Assembly: GCA_905182545.1 (NCBI GenBank)
Contig: CAJJBY010000006.1
Coordinates: forward strand, 62,001 to 126,000
Origin: an uncultured Candidatus Puniceispirillum sp.
GTDB taxonomy: Bacteria; Pseudomonadota; Alphaproteobacteria; Puniceispirillales; Puniceispirillaceae
Reading direction: 5' to 3'
DNA: 64,000 nucleotides
Positions within the stretch are counted from its first letter, which is position 1. Every line of letters begins with the position of its first letter. The notes under the pieces were generated by a model, which worked only from the letters and a program-made list of their open reading frames with translations, did no database searches and was not told the origin of the DNA. Positions 48,975 through 59,837 of this stretch are shown in pieces. The position numbers and the translations under genes are program-made.

Positions 48975-50160
48975 GGCGGCTAAGACGCAGGATTTCCGGT
49001 CAAATCCAGTTTTCCCCGAAGATACAAGATGGATGCGCGCTGCCATCATGGCGGCAAAGCGCGGCATTGGCCGTAGCGGGGTCAATCCGCCGGTTGGCTG
49101 TGTTTTGATTGGGGCTGGTGGGCAATTGCTGGCATCGGGCTACACAGGGGCAGGCGGCGTTCCCCATGCCGAATCTGCAGCGCTGGCAAGTCTTGATGAT
49201 GCTGGTCGTATCGCCCTTCAAGGTGGCACCGCCTATGTCACGCTTGAACCTTGTGCCCATCATGGGAAAACCCCGCCATGCGCCGATGCGCTGATCGCCG
49301 CTGGCATTGCGCGTCTTGTTGTTGCGCTTCAAGATCCTGATCCGAGGGTGAATGGCAATGGTTTGGCGCAAATTGCCAAAAAAGGCATCATTGTTTGTCT
49401 TGGTGTTGAGGAGGCGCTGGCAATTGAATCATTAAAATATTTTATTTATAAAATTCATAATGATAAACCTTATTGTTCACTTAAAATTGCAACATCACTT
49501 GATGGCAAAATTGCGCTTTCTGACCGTAAAAAACGCTGGTTAACCGGCCCAAAAATGCGCCGCTATGTACATTTGGTGCGCAGTCAGGCCGATGCCATCA
49601 TCACCGGTATCGGCACTGTTCTTGCCGATGATCCGCAGTTAAATTGTCGTAATGAAGGGCTGGAAAATGACAGCCCACCCATTTTTATTTTTGACCGGCT
49701 TTTGCGTATTCCCACCACCGCAGCGGTTTTGCAAAGCCCCTATCCGGTGACGCTATTTTGTAGTGAAGCGGCACCTGAACAGCGCCGCCAACTGCTTGGC
49801 GATGCCGGATGTGTGATTGTGCCTTTGCCCGATGATGCTGATGGGCGGCCTGATATTGGCGCGGCATTGCACTATGTGGGCGCGAGGGGAATCAATCATG
49901 CGCTTGTCGAGGCTGGTACCGGTCTTGTCACCAGCTTTTTGGCCGCTGATGCCGCTGATTGCATTTACTGGACACAATCAGATCATATTTTGGGGGGTGA
50001 TGCCTTGCCAGCGGTTGGGCAATTCACATCTCAAACAATCAACGCAGTGGCAATCTTGGCAGAAAACAGATATATCCAGACGCATTATCAGGCAATTGGC
50101 CGTGACCGCCTGATCATCTTGCAAAAATCCAACGCCAACACTGGCAGAACAAAGGCATAA
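48967..50160 (+). CDS. ribD: Bifunctional riboflavin deaminase/reductase
   Basis: [36 protein letters not shown]. Probable GTG start at 48967 overlapping nrdR. Confidence 0.95.
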   Translation: MSKAAKTQDFRSNPVFPEDTRWMRAAIMAAKRGIGRSGVNPPVGCVLIGAGGQLLASGYTGAGGVPHAESAALASLDDAGRIALQGGTAYVTLEPCAHHGKTPPCADALIAAGIARLVVALQDPDPRVNGNGLAQIAKKGIIVCLGVEEALAIESLKYFIYKIHNDKPYCSLKIATSLDGKIALSDRKKRWLTGPKMRRYVHLVRSQADAIITGIGTVLADDPQLNCRNEGLENDSPPIFIFDRLLRIPTTAAVLQSPYPVTLFCSEAAPEQRRQLLGDAGCVIVPLPDDADGRPDIGAALHYVGARGINHALVEAGTGLVTSFLAADAADCIYWTQSDHILGGDALPAVGQFTSQTINAVAILAENRYIQTHYQAIGRDRLIILQKSNANTGRTKA

Positions 50161-50163
50161 ACC

Positions 50164-50757
50164 ATGTTTACTGGTATTATTACAGCCATTGGTCGTGTCG
50201 AGGCGATCACCGATAAAGGCGATCGGCTATTGCGCATTTCCTGCGAGTGGGATTGCGCCGCGATTGATATTGGTGCCTCAATTGCCTGCTCGGGGATTTG
50301 CCTAACTGTGATTGACCGGCAGGATCATTGGTTTGAAGCGGCCGCTTCAGCTGAAACCATGGCCGTGACAACGCTTGGCAATTGGCAGCAGGGTGATCGG
50401 CTTAATCTTGAACGCGCGCTTTGCCTTGGCGACGAGCTTGGCGGGCATATTGTATCGGGTCATGTTGACGGTTTAGCGAAGATTACTTCAATCACACTTG
50501 CTGGCGACAGCCATGTTGTCTGGCTAGAGGCGCCGCAATCATTGGCCAAATTTGTTGCACCAAAAGGATCGGTTGCGCTTGACGGTGTGTCCTTGACGGT
50601 CAATGCGGTCAAGGGCAATGCGTTCAGCCTCAATATAATCCGGCATAGCTGGGATGTAACCAGTTGGGGACAGGCTGTGGTCGGGCAAAAGATGAATATG
50701 GAAATTGATATGCTGGCGCGCTATGTTGCCCGCCTTGCAGCGTTTGATAAGGATTAA
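50164..50757 (+). CDS. ribE: Riboflavin synthase alpha subunit
   Basis: MFTGIITAIGRVEAI, IACSGICLTVI, GHIVSGHVDG, SVALDGVSLTVN. Confidence 0.96.
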   Translation: MFTGIITAIGRVEAITDKGDRLLRISCEWDCAAIDIGASIACSGICLTVIDRQDHWFEAAASAETMAVTTLGNWQQGDRLNLERALCLGDELGGHIVSGHVDGLAKITSITLAGDSHVVWLEAPQSLAKFVAPKGSVALDGVSLTVNAVKGNAFSLNIIRHSWDVTSWGQAVVGQKMNMEIDMLARYVARLAAFDKD

Positions 50758-50761
50758 TGCA

Positions 50762-51898
50762 ATGACACTACCAAGCCGCAATGGTTTGTCGACAATTGAA
50801 GAGGTGATTGCCGATGCCAAGGCAGGCAAGCTATTCATCCTTGTTGATGACGAAGACCGCGAAAATGAAGGGGATCTATGTGTCATTGGTGAATATGCGA
50901 CGGCAGATGCAATCAATTTCATGGCCAAATATGGCCGTGGATTAATTTGTCTTGCTTTGACGCGTATCCGCACCGAACAGCTTGGCCTGACGATGATGGA
51001 ACGCCGCAATGAATCGCGGCATGAAACCGCCTTTACCATCTCAATCGAGGCGCGTGAGGGCGTAACAACCGGCATTTCGGCCGCAGATCGCGCCCTGACC
51101 ATCAAAACCGCAATTGATCCAAATCGTGGCGAACGCGATATCACCACCCCTGGTCATATCTTTCCATTGATTGCCCGCGATGGTGGAACTTTGGTTCGCG
51201 CTGGCCATACCGAAGCTGTTGTCGATATCGCGCGTGCCTGCGGGTCGGATATTCCGTCTGGAGTGATTTGTGAAATCATGAAAGATGATGGCGAAATGGC
51301 GCGTCTTACCGATTTGATTGGTTTTGCCAAAGAACATGATCTGAAAATTGCATCAATTGCCGATCTGATTGCATGGCGGCGGCGCAATGAATCACTTGTT
51401 CAACGCACCGTCGAAAGCGCAATCACAACACGCATTGGTGGTGACTGGCGTATGGTGATCTATGCCAATACGGTTTCGAATATCGAACATATTGCCTTGG
51501 TAAAAGGCGACATTAGCGCTGGTGATCCTGTTTTGGTTCGCATGCATGCGCTTGATCTGATGGCCGATCTTCTTGGCGCGGTGTCGGAAAAGCGGGCAGG
51601 TGACGAATTGGCAACAGCAATGGCGGCAATTGCCAAAGCCGGATGCGGCGTTATCGTTGTGTTGCGCGAATCCATCGCTTCCAGCCTTTCATCAATGGTT
51701 AGCCAGAAATTGAATATGACAAGTGATACAGGTGGCAACCGCGATTTGCGCGATTATGGTGTTGGCGCGCAAATTCTGACCGATCTTGGTATTCGCAAGA
51801 TGATCTTGTTATCCGACACACGTCCAAATGTGGTGAGCCTTGAAGGATATGACCTTGAAATCACCGATTGGCAGCGCATTCATCAGGAGCAGACATAA
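50762..51898 (+). CDS. ribBA: 3,4-dihydroxy-2-butanone-4-phosphate synthase with RibA-like C-terminal domain
   Basis: [36 protein letters not shown]; the C-terminal RibA-like domain lacks recognisable zinc-ligand cysteines. Confidence 0.93.
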   Translation: MTLPSRNGLSTIEEVIADAKAGKLFILVDDEDRENEGDLCVIGEYATADAINFMAKYGRGLICLALTRIRTEQLGLTMMERRNESRHETAFTISIEAREGVTTGISAADRALTIKTAIDPNRGERDITTPGHIFPLIARDGGTLVRAGHTEAVVDIARACGSDIPSGVICEIMKDDGEMARLTDLIGFAKEHDLKIASIADLIAWRRRNESLVQRTVESAITTRIGGDWRMVIYANTVSNIEHIALVKGDISAGDPVLVRMHALDLMADLLGAVSEKRAGDELATAMAAIAKAGCGVIVVLRESIASSLSSMVSQKLNMTSDTGGNRDLRDYGVGAQILTDLGIRKMILLSDTRPNVVSLEGYDLEITDWQRIHQEQT

Positions 51899-52329
51899 TG
51901 GCTGGACATTTTTTGATTGTTGAGGCGCGTTTCTATGGCGAGATCGCCGACGCACAGGCCGCAGGCGCCGTTGCCGCGCTTGAGGCAGTATGGGCAAGCT
52001 ATGACCGTGTTTCGGTGCCTGGTGCGCTTGAAATACCGGCTGCGATCGCCATGGCGTCGATTGGTGACCGGCATTTTGATGGCTATGTTGCGCTTGGATG
52101 CGTTATTCGCGGCGAGACCAGCCATTATGATACGGTTTGCAATGAATCGGCGCGCGGATTGATGGATTTGTCGCTGGCTGATGGATTGGCGATTGGAAAT
52201 GGTATTTTGACCGTTGAAAATGAAGATCAGGCTTGGGCACGTGCCGATGCAGCGCGCAAGGATAAGGGCGGTGATGCCGCTCGTGCGGCGCTGGCGATGG
52301 CAGCGCTAAAACAGGAATTTTGTGGTTAA
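51898..52329 (+). CDS. ribH: 6,7-dimethyl-8-ribityllumazine synthase
   Basis: [46 protein letters not shown]. Confidence 0.96.
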   Translation: MAGHFLIVEARFYGEIADAQAAGAVAALEAVWASYDRVSVPGALEIPAAIAMASIGDRHFDGYVALGCVIRGETSHYDTVCNESARGLMDLSLADGLAIGNGILTVENEDQAWARADAARKDKGGDAARAALAMAALKQEFCG

Positions 52330-52333
52330 TCTG

Positions 52334-52813
52334 ATGAGCGATGACAAACAAACATTAAAAGCGGTTCCGGTTCGTCGCCGGTCTGCGGCGCGTCTCGCAG
52401 CCGTTCAGATTATCTATCAAACATTGATCACCGGTCAGTCAGCAATCAATTTTGCACCGCAATTCTTGGCGCATTATGCTGGCGATGCGGCAAAATCATT
52501 CAAGGTCAAAGATCTGGATGAAGGGCATTTAAATGCGCTTTATGCCGGTGTTGAACATGATGTTGTCGATATTGATGCGGCAATTGCAGCCCAGCTTGCC
52601 GAGGGATGGTCGCTTGATCGTTTGGCGCGGATTGAATTATCGGTATTGCGATGTGGGGCTTATGAATTGCGATCAATGCCGCATATTCCCGCCCGTGCAG
52701 CGGTCAGTGAATATGCGGCTTTGAGCGACGCATGCGGATGTGATGTCGGGTTTGTGAATGCTGTTCTTGACCGCATGGCGCATAATGCCCGCATTGTTGA
52801 GATGGGGAAATAG
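52334..52813 (+). CDS. nusB: Transcription antitermination factor NusB
   Basis: RRSAARLAAVQIIYQ, WSLDRLARIELSVLRCGAYEL, GFVNAVLDRMA. Confidence 0.94.
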   Translation: MSDDKQTLKAVPVRRRSAARLAAVQIIYQTLITGQSAINFAPQFLAHYAGDAAKSFKVKDLDEGHLNALYAGVEHDVVDIDAAIAAQLAEGWSLDRLARIELSVLRCGAYELRSMPHIPARAAVSEYAALSDACGCDVGFVNAVLDRMAHNARIVEMGK

Positions 52814-52832
52814 GCTGTTTGGCTTGGCCGGT

Positions 52833-53363
52833 TTATTCGGTCGCTTGCCGGCGTTTCAAATTTGAGAAAATCTGTTCAACAACGCCGAATGTATCGCCTG
52901 GTGTTGGTGTTTTTGAATCGATATGCGCAACATTAAGACCGCTTTTTTCATCAATTAAATCAATTTCTTGCAGATTTTTGTTTGCGTCAAATGAAAAGGC
53001 GTAAATCACACGCGATTTGGTTTTGTTGATGCCGGCAACCGGCTGTTCCATAATTTGACTAGCATAATAGATTTTGCGGCTATCAAAAGCGCCTTCAAAG
53101 CTTGGTCGGCCAAGCATGCCGATGATATCGGCGCGGTTGGTTTGGCCAATTTTTATTGTGTCCATCTCGGCCTGATTGATGACATGGCCATGTTCGCTGA
53201 TCCGTTCGCCGCATCCGGCCAGAAAGCCAAGGTAGAAAATGCCGATGCCAAGCGCGCCAAAGCCTTGCTTGATTTGGCGTAGGATAGATAGTTGAGTCAA
53301 AGAGACACTGGTCATTACTGGGTTCCTGCGATATAGAAAGGGCAACGTGGCCATTTTGGTCAC
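52833..53363 (-). CDS. bamE: BamE/SmpA-like outer membrane assembly lipoprotein
   Basis: Lipobox-like FLAGCGERIS, IKIGQTNRADIIGMLGRPSFEGAFDSRKIYYAS. Start may be 53315. Confidence 0.85.
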   Translation of the reverse strand: MTKMATLPFLYRRNPVMTSVSLTQLSILRQIKQGFGALGIGIFYLGFLAGCGERISEHGHVINQAEMDTIKIGQTNRADIIGMLGRPSFEGAFDSRKIYYASQIMEQPVAGINKTKSRVIYAFSFDANKNLQEIDLIDEKSGLNVAHIDSKTPTPGDTFGVVEQIFSNLKRRQATE

Positions 53364-53401
53364 GCAAACAAATTAGGTCAATAGTGCGGAATGTTGCAAC
53401 A

Positions 53402-53954
53402 ATGAACGAAAAAGCACAAGCATGGCTCGGCAATTTACTTGGGTGGGGGCAACGCCGACAGGCTGGTGATGCGGAAAAACTGTATGCGGAGGCGGTTCGT
53501 TTAGCCCGAAACTCCGGCTTTTTTTGACACATATGGCGTTGCTGATGATGTTGATGGGCGTTTTGATGCGCTTAGCCTGATTGTGGCTTTAGTGATGCGC
53601 AAGCTGAAAACACTGGATGATGACGGCAAAGCATTGAGCCAGCAATTATTTGATTCGATGTTTGCTGACATGGATTTGTCGCTTCGGGAAATGGGCGCAG
53701 GGGATGTTGGCGTTTCAAAACGTGTTCGCGCTATGGCTGAAGCCTTTATGGGGCGTCTTGAATCATATGTTTATGCCATTGATAATAATGATAAAAAATC
53801 TTTTTCGGCAGCCTTGAATCGTAATTTATTTCGCGGCAATGAAACAATTGATCCTTTGGCAAATGGCCTTGTTGATTATCTGTTTGCGCTGGTCAAGGAA
53901 ATCGATAATCTTCCGGCTGAACAGGTTCTTGTGGGCAAGCTTGACATTAAATAG
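53402..53954 (+). CDS. Ubiquinol-cytochrome c chaperone (CBP3 family), frameshift in a T-run near 53520
   Basis: MNEKAQAWLGNLLGWGQRRQAGDAEKLYAEAVRLARNSGFF, then DTYGVADDVDGRFDALSLIVALVMRKLKTL...; C-term RNLFRG. Confidence 0.85.
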
Positions 53955-54089
53955 GCCGGCACCGTTGTACTTTGCGCTTATGTGGCGGGTGATGTTTGGC
54001 CAGTTATCTTAGGATCAATCAATTGGACCCAGTAAAGCTGGATGGAACAGTCACCTTTGGCCGCAATATAGCTTGGTAAAGATAAAAAT

Positions 54090-54639
54090 ATGCCTCTGAT
54101 AAATTTGGATTCCGAAATCAATGTTGAACGCGTCCGGCCGGATACGGGCAGTTTCTATAAATTTGTTGCCACTGGCCGAATGCCAGCTTTTGGCAGAGCG
54201 GTTTGATTTTATCGAGGTTGGGTCTTTATCAGCCGAGCTTCGTGTTCGCAAATCAGCGCGCGGTTGTTGGGATGTTTCGGGCCAGTTAAAGGGGGAGATT
54301 GTTCAAGCTTGTGGTGCAACTGGCGTCCCAGTCAGCGAGACTATAGATTTTCTGCTCGAAGAACGCTATGTTCGCACCGCCGGCGACCCTGACGAGGTTG
54401 AAGTCCATCTTGATGAGGCAGAACCTCTTGAAAATGGCACAATTAAGATTGGCGAAATGTTGGCACAATCGCTTGCGGTTGCAGGTACCCCGTGGCCGCG
54501 TGCGCCCGAAGCACCGGAAACATTCACAATTGGCGAGGAATCGTCGGATCATCCATTTGCCGGGCTTGCTGCGTTAAAACGCCAGCCCCCAAATAATGTT
54601 GAGCAGGTTGGGAGGATATACCCTGTCTGGAGTAATTAA
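54090..54639 (+). CDS. YceD/DUF177-family protein, probable N-terminal frameshift
   Basis: GCWDVSGQLKGEIVQACGATGVPVSETIDFLLEERY; MPLINLDSEINVERVRPDTGSFYKFVAT in the upstream frame; adjacent to plsX. Confidence 0.8.
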
Positions 54640-55666
54640 GATTGCGCTTGATGCCATGGGTGGCGATAACGCGCCAGCATCAGTTGTTGATGGCGCTGAT
54701 ATTGCCAAGGCCAAGTCGCCGCATATTAAGATCCTGTTCGTTGGTGACGAAACGGTGATCCGTCCGTTGCTGGCCAAATCAAAGCATGTCAAAGACGCCG
54801 AAGTGATTCACACCGAATTTGCGGTTTCGTCAAAGGAAACAGCCTCGCAAGCGGTGCGCCGTGGGCGTGAAAGCTCGATGTGGCTTGCCATTGCTGAAGT
54901 TGCGGCCAAGCGGGCTAATGCCATCGTGTCGGCTGGCAATACTGGCGCGTTGATGGCGATGGCTAAATTACAGCTTCGCACCATGCCCGGCATCACCCGC
55001 CCGGCCATTGCCGGCTTTTTCCCAACCGAACATGATCCTATGTGCATGCTTGACCTTGGTGCCAATCTTGAATGTGATGAGGAAAATCTGGTGCAATTTG
55101 CCCTGATGGGGCAGGCATTTTATCTGTCATTGATGGGAAAATATAATCCAACAGTCGGTTTGTTGAATGTTGGTGAAGAAGAGCAAAAGGGCCATGAATA
55201 TTTGCGGTTGGCAGCACAAGAATTGTCAAACCCCGATTTAGGGGTGAATTATCATGGCTTTGTTGAAGGGTCTGATCTGGTTAAGGGCAGCGTTGATATT
55301 GTCGTGACGGATGGATTTTCTGGCAATATTGCGCTGAAAACTGCCGAAGGCGTTGCCGGATTATTTGCGTTGATGCTGCGCCGCTCATTTCGGGCTTCGG
55401 TTTTTGCGCGTATCGGCTATTTATTTGCCCGCAAATCGCTAAAGAATTTCCGAACCAAGATGGACCCAAGACGTTATAATGGGGCGGTTTTTCTGGGGTT
55501 GAACGGCATTGCGGTAAAATCGCATGGCGGAACCGACTCACTTGGGTTTTCAAATGCTATTGATGTTGCGGCCAACCTTGTTGATCATGGATTTATTCCT
55601 GATGTCAGTGCTGCCATTGAAAAGGCGGGGTTGATCCGCGAACAAAGAAAGATTGCGAATGACTAA
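54635..55666 (+). CDS. plsX: Phosphate acyltransferase PlsX
   Basis: KIALDAMGGDNAP, NTGALMAMA, VTDGFSGNIALKTAEG, SLGFSNAIDVA. ORF track 54596-55666; the start position is uncertain. Confidence 0.95.
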   Translation: MKIALDAMGGDNAPASVVDGADIAKAKSPHIKILFVGDETVIRPLLAKSKHVKDAEVIHTEFAVSSKETASQAVRRGRESSMWLAIAEVAAKRANAIVSAGNTGALMAMAKLQLRTMPGITRPAIAGFFPTEHDPMCMLDLGANLECDEENLVQFALMGQAFYLSLMGKYNPTVGLLNVGEEEQKGHEYLRLAAQELSNPDLGVNYHGFVEGSDLVKGSVDIVVTDGFSGNIALKTAEGVAGLFALMLRRSFRASVFARIGYLFARKSLKNFRTKMDPRRYNGAVFLGLNGIAVKSHGGTDSLGFSNAIDVAANLVDHGFIPDVSAAIEKAGLIREQRKIAND

Positions 55667-56641
55667 TCAACGGGTTTTGATGACCGCTGTCGGGTCTTAC
55701 TTGCCAGCCAATGTCGTCACGAATGAGGCGCTTTCCAGCTTTGTTGATACGGATGATGCTTGGATCAGGCGGCGTACCGGCATTGCCCAACGCCATCTTG
55801 TTGCGGAGGGTGAAACCACCGCCGACCTGGCATGTCATGCCGCCAGCAAAGGCGCTTGCCAATGCAGGGCTAACCGGCGGCGATATTGACATTATCATCA
55901 TTGCCACAACAACCCCTGATAACACCTTTCCCTCAACCGCCACGAAATTACAGCATATGATCGAAGCCAAAGGCTGCGATTGCCTTTGATATTCAGGCGG
56001 TTTGCGCTGGATTCGTCTATGCTCTTGATATTGCTGATGCCATGTTGCAATCGGGGCGTGGGCGCCGCGCGCTTGTCGTTGGGGCGGAAAGCTTTTCAAA
56101 ATTGCTGGATTGGGAAGACCGGACAACCTGCGTTTTGTTTGGTGACGGTGCTGGCGCGGTGGTGCTCGAACTTGCTGATGATGCTGGTGATTGGGGCATT
56201 CGTTCGTCGGTACTTCATTCTGATGGTGCCTATCGTGATATTCTCTATGTCGATGGTGGGCCATCAAGCAATGCTTCGGTTGGTCATGTGCGCATGGAAG
56301 GCAAAGAAGTGTTTCGCCATGCCGTTGAAAAGCTTGCATCGGTTATGGATGAAGCTCTTAGCGCCGCCAATATGCAAGCACACGATATTGACTGGCTGGT
56401 TCCGCATCAGGCAAATGTGCGCATTATTGATGCCATGCAGAAAAAAATGGATTTGCCATCTGATCGGGTAGTGCGCACGGTCGAACAGCATGCCAATACA
56501 TCAGCAGCGTCAATTCCGCTGGCGCTTAGCGCCGCAGTTGATGATGGCCGAATCAAGAATGGTGATGTTTTGGCGATGGAAGCCATTGGCGGCGGGCTTG
56601 TTTGGGGCGCGGCATTGGTGAAATTCGGTCGCCCATCGTGA
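55659..56641 (+). CDS. fabH: 3-oxoacyl-[ACP] synthase III, two frameshifts (near 55845 and 55975)
   Basis: [88 protein letters not shown]. Confidence 0.95.
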
Positions 56642-56769
56642 CTTTCGCCCATTGATACTGGCTGGGTGACGCAAATATCAATTTTTTTTGGGCTTTTCGT
56701 CCTAATCCATCATTTGTACTAACTTTCTGAATTGACCACAGGTTCAAAAGTGGTTAGCGTTTTGAGGCT

Positions 56770-57060
56770 ATGGAAACACTTACACGCGCAGATTTAACCG
56801 AATCTGTTTACCGTAATATAGGGTTATCAAGAAATGAATCCTCCGATCTTGTCGAGGCGGTTCTTGAGGAAATTTGCGCCTGCCTTGAGGCTGGTGAAGA
56901 AGTAAAACTATCCTCTTTTGGCACTTTTTCAGTTCAGTCGAAAAGCGAGCGCGTTGGCCGCAACCCAAAAACAGGGATCGAAGCGGTCATTACATCACGC
57001 CGCGTTTTGTCGTTCCGTCCGTCGCATATCCTCAAGGATCGTGTAGACGGTTCAAAATGA
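56770..57060 (+). CDS. ihfA: Integration host factor subunit alpha
   Basis: [55 protein letters not shown]. Confidence 0.94.
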   Translation: METLTRADLTESVYRNIGLSRNESSDLVEAVLEEICACLEAGEEVKLSSFGTFSVQSKSERVGRNPKTGIEAVITSRRVLSFRPSHILKDRVDGSK

Positions 57061-57428
57061 ACGATAAAGCTAACGACGCTTTCAAAACAATTTCTGAAGT
57101 CTCTGCATTGCTTGACGTGCCACAACATGTTTTGCGCTTTTGGGAAAGCAAATTTTTTAGCCTTCGCCCATTACAGCGAAGCGGTGGGCGGCGTTATTAC
57201 CGGCCTGACGACGTTGCCGTTTTGCGCCGAATCAGACAGCTTTTATATGTTGATGGCTTTACCATCAAGGGCGCGCAAAAGCTGGTAAGAAGCAAAGCAG
57301 CAGCCGCCAAACCAAATGCCCTAACCACAGCAAGCAGCGCATCAGGCAAGGATCTTGCCGCGGCAATGGCGATGCTTGATGATGTGAAAACCCGCCTTGC
57401 AGCGCTCAAACAGCAGCTTAACCACTAA
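57057..57428 (+). CDS. MerR-family transcriptional regulator
   Basis: [53 protein letters not shown], overlapping ihfA by 4 nt. Confidence 0.93.
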   Translation: MNDKANDAFKTISEVSALLDVPQHVLRFWESKFFSLRPLQRSGGRRYYRPDDVAVLRRIRQLLYVDGFTIKGAQKLVRSKAAAAKPNALTTASSASGKDLAAAMAMLDDVKTRLAALKQQLNH

Positions 57429-57493
57429 ACCTTATCATTTTTGCTGAAAAGCCGATTGCCTAGACATCTTGGCGCGGCTATAATAATATCTGC

Positions 57494-57570
57494 CGGAGCG
57501 TAGCGCAGCCTGGTAGCGCACTATACTGGGGGTGTAGGGGTCGTGGGTTCGAATCCCGCCGCTCCGACCA
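57494..57570 (+). tRNA. tRNA-Pro (GGG)
   Basis: CGGAGCG...CGCTCCGACCA acceptor, anticodon loop CTGGGGG, GGTTCGAATCC T-arm. Confidence 0.95.
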
Positions 57571-57718
57571 AAATTAATTAAATTAAGATCAACAGTTTAC
57601 TATCAGACTTCGGCCTTAACTGGCCGGGGGCTTTTTTTGTGTTTGGGGAGTGATTTGGGGAAGATTTTGTTGTAATGTTTGACATTTGGAGTTGTCAAAG
57701 TGGACCTTCAATTACAGA

Positions 57719-58842
57719 TCAATTGACAATCTCTGAGGCAACTCTTGTCAGAACTTCACTACTAAATAAGTTACCTGCTTGATACTTTTCATCGACGGAA
57801 AAAATTGAAATTACGGTGTTTTTCTCAACGCTGAGAACATTGAATAGACCACCGTGACCAGTCATGGTGATTGCGCTCTCACCATCAACATCATAAACCC
57901 AAAATTGAAAACCATATTTTACATTTTCACGAGTTGTGGATACAGAAGTGTTAATTCCTTCTTTAAAAAATTTGCCCATACAACTCTCGGCCCTAACCTC
58001 ATTTATTATAAACTGGCCAAATAAATTCCAGTCGGGAGCTGTCATTACCAATCTGGCTAGAGAAACCGTCCGTCCCTTTTTATCTGCTGCCCAATGTATT
58101 TCTCCATTAGGTCCAAATTGTTTTACGATGTTTTCGTAAAAAATTTGTGCAACTGATTTACCTGTAAGTTCAAAAATGAGCACTGAAAGTGCAAGAAGAG
58201 TCTGCGGCATGATAATTATGCTGTCGCTGCTTGCCGTCTTGTGACCCTTGAAATGGCGTGCAGCCTGCCAAAACATCTGCGCTCCAGCAAATCTCTTCAT
58301 TCCCATAGCCATTTGATTGGCGAGTTTTACGTCTTTTCGGTTTGGCTGGTAACACCACTGTTCATCTGCAAGACATTACGAATTGATATTTTACTGTACG
58401 GCGTGTCTCGTAATCCAATTGCATATAAACCAATCTCATCATCAAGCGATTTAATTGACCCGTCACATACAAGACTGCCAACCGCAGCACCCAGTGCTGT
58501 TTTTGACATAGACATACCGTGTAGAGGCGTTTGAGAAGTGATCTTCTTATTGTCGTCAAACCGTGCATAGACAATTTTGTTATTTTTCCGAACGATTGCG
58601 GCAAGGTTGTATTTATCGTCGAAGAATTTATCGAAATTCTGTTCTTTAATTTGTTTTACTTTACTCGGCAGTTCTTCACCAAAACTCTCGATATTGACCT
58701 CAAATGGGCCTATCGTCCCTGTTTTATGCGCTGTGAAATATGGCTTTATTTGTCGTTTCCACATCCTCTCGGGTCCATGGTCCGCATATGACTCGGTTGA
58801 AATAGAAATTCCTGAGAGGAATAAAGTGGCAGCCACCACCAA
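57719..58842 (-). CDS. Exported serine hydrolase (beta-lactamase/class C-like fold), frameshift near 58345
   Basis: HGMSMSKTALGAAVGSLVCDG (SxxK), YSKISIRNVLQMNSGV; second half in another frame with TMTGHGGLFNV. Confidence 0.8.
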
Positions 58843-58999
58843 TAAGTATTATTTGTAAAAATTTCATTTTTAGAGTTTTCCTTTGAAAAGCAGGTGGCAG
58901 TTTAACTACTACTCGATAGGGTCTTAGAGCAACTAGATGTTACATAAGAAAAGGACCGCGCAAACGTGGTCCGAGTTTTGGGCAGAAATGTTAAACAGG

Positions 59000-59197
59000 C
59001 TATTTGTCCGAACTCCGGCATTCTAGGATACGCCTTATACGCCTCAACTCAATAGAGTGTGTGTCTAAACCAAGATTGCGCCTGATGAAGCCCACTAGCC
59101 AAACAACGCAAATGCCCATTACCAAATAAACAGTAACTCTGAGCCAGAAGATTATCTGGTCTATTTGAGCAACGATGTCATTAATGATTTCAGTCAT
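59000..59197 (-). CDS. Small single-TM hypothetical protein (micro-ORF 3)
   Basis: MTEIINDIVAQIDQIIFWLRVTVYLVMGICVVWLVGFIRR...; start overlaps the stop of the upstream small ORF. Confidence 0.45.
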   Translation of the reverse strand: MTEIINDIVAQIDQIIFWLRVTVYLVMGICVVWLVGFIRRNLGLDTHSIELRRIRRILECRSSDK

Positions 59198-59267
59198 AGT
59201 TTTGAGTCACCCCAAGCTGTCTGCTGGACAGGGTCAGTAATATGGCTGTGAGTAGGGTGCGGGTCAT
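59190..59267 (-). CDS. 25-aa putative peptide (micro-ORF 2), below ORF-track cutoff
   Basis: MTRTLLTAILLTLSSRQLGVTQNYD*; ATG overlaps the TGA of micro-ORF 1. Confidence 0.3.
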   Translation of the reverse strand: MTRTLLTAILLTLSSRQLGVTQNYD

Positions 59268-59428
59268 TTTTCTAGCTCTTTTAGTTCCTGTCTCGCCTGC
59301 CACATCTCCACACAAGGGTCACAACGACCCGTAGCAGGTCGAATTGCCCGATAAGCTGGATGCTTTTTGCAGCCGTCCACCAAAATCTCCATCAACTGTA
59401 GTTGTTTTTTGAGGCTTTCAACGTCCAT
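59264..59428 (-). CDS. 54-aa Cys-containing small protein (micro-ORF 1), below ORF-track cutoff
   Basis: MDVESLKKQLQLMEILVDGCKKHPAYRAIRPATGRCDPCVEMWQARQELKELEK*; GGGAG 9 nt upstream of ATG. Confidence 0.55.
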   Translation of the reverse strand: MDVESLKKQLQLMEILVDGCKKHPAYRAIRPATGRCDPCVEMWQARQELKELEK

Positions 59429-59690
59429 GGATTGATACTCCCCAGAATTGAAGTCAAACGCAAGTTTTCATGATTTGCCCATAAGTTGAATAAGTCTCGC
59501 ACCCCTTCCAAGCGAAAAAGCAACGACCAGAAACCCCATCAATCGATTCAGAAGCCTCCCTGAAGAGCGAATGAGTCGGATTGTTGCTAGCCGTGTGACA
59601 AAGCAGCCTTGCTGAGCAAATTTTGTATCTTGAGAGGAAAGGGGGCTTAACATTGGCTGTGCGGTTAATATTAATACTAATACATTGCTA

Positions 59691-59786
59691 GGTTATGCAG
59701 TGTTATGCATTGCACAATGTTATGTTTATTTTTTACACATTTATCTCTCTACTTACCTTGCTATGCAATGTTACTAAGCAATGCAG
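59691..59786. repeat. AT-rich cluster of short direct/inverted repeats (TTATGCA/TGCATTGCA/CAATGTTA variants)
   Basis: GGTTATGCAGTGTTATGCATTGCACAATGTTATG ... CTATGCAATGTTACTAAGCAATGCAGG. Confidence 0.5.
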
Positions 59787-59837
59787 GGAAGTTAATTTAT
59801 TATTATATATAACGCTGATTTGGAACAGGGGTGAACA

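Noticed and set aside
59468-59653. 61-aa minus ORF upstream of the micro-ORF cassette
   Set aside because: No RBS-supported start or recognisable motif; composition ambiguous, insufficient evidence.
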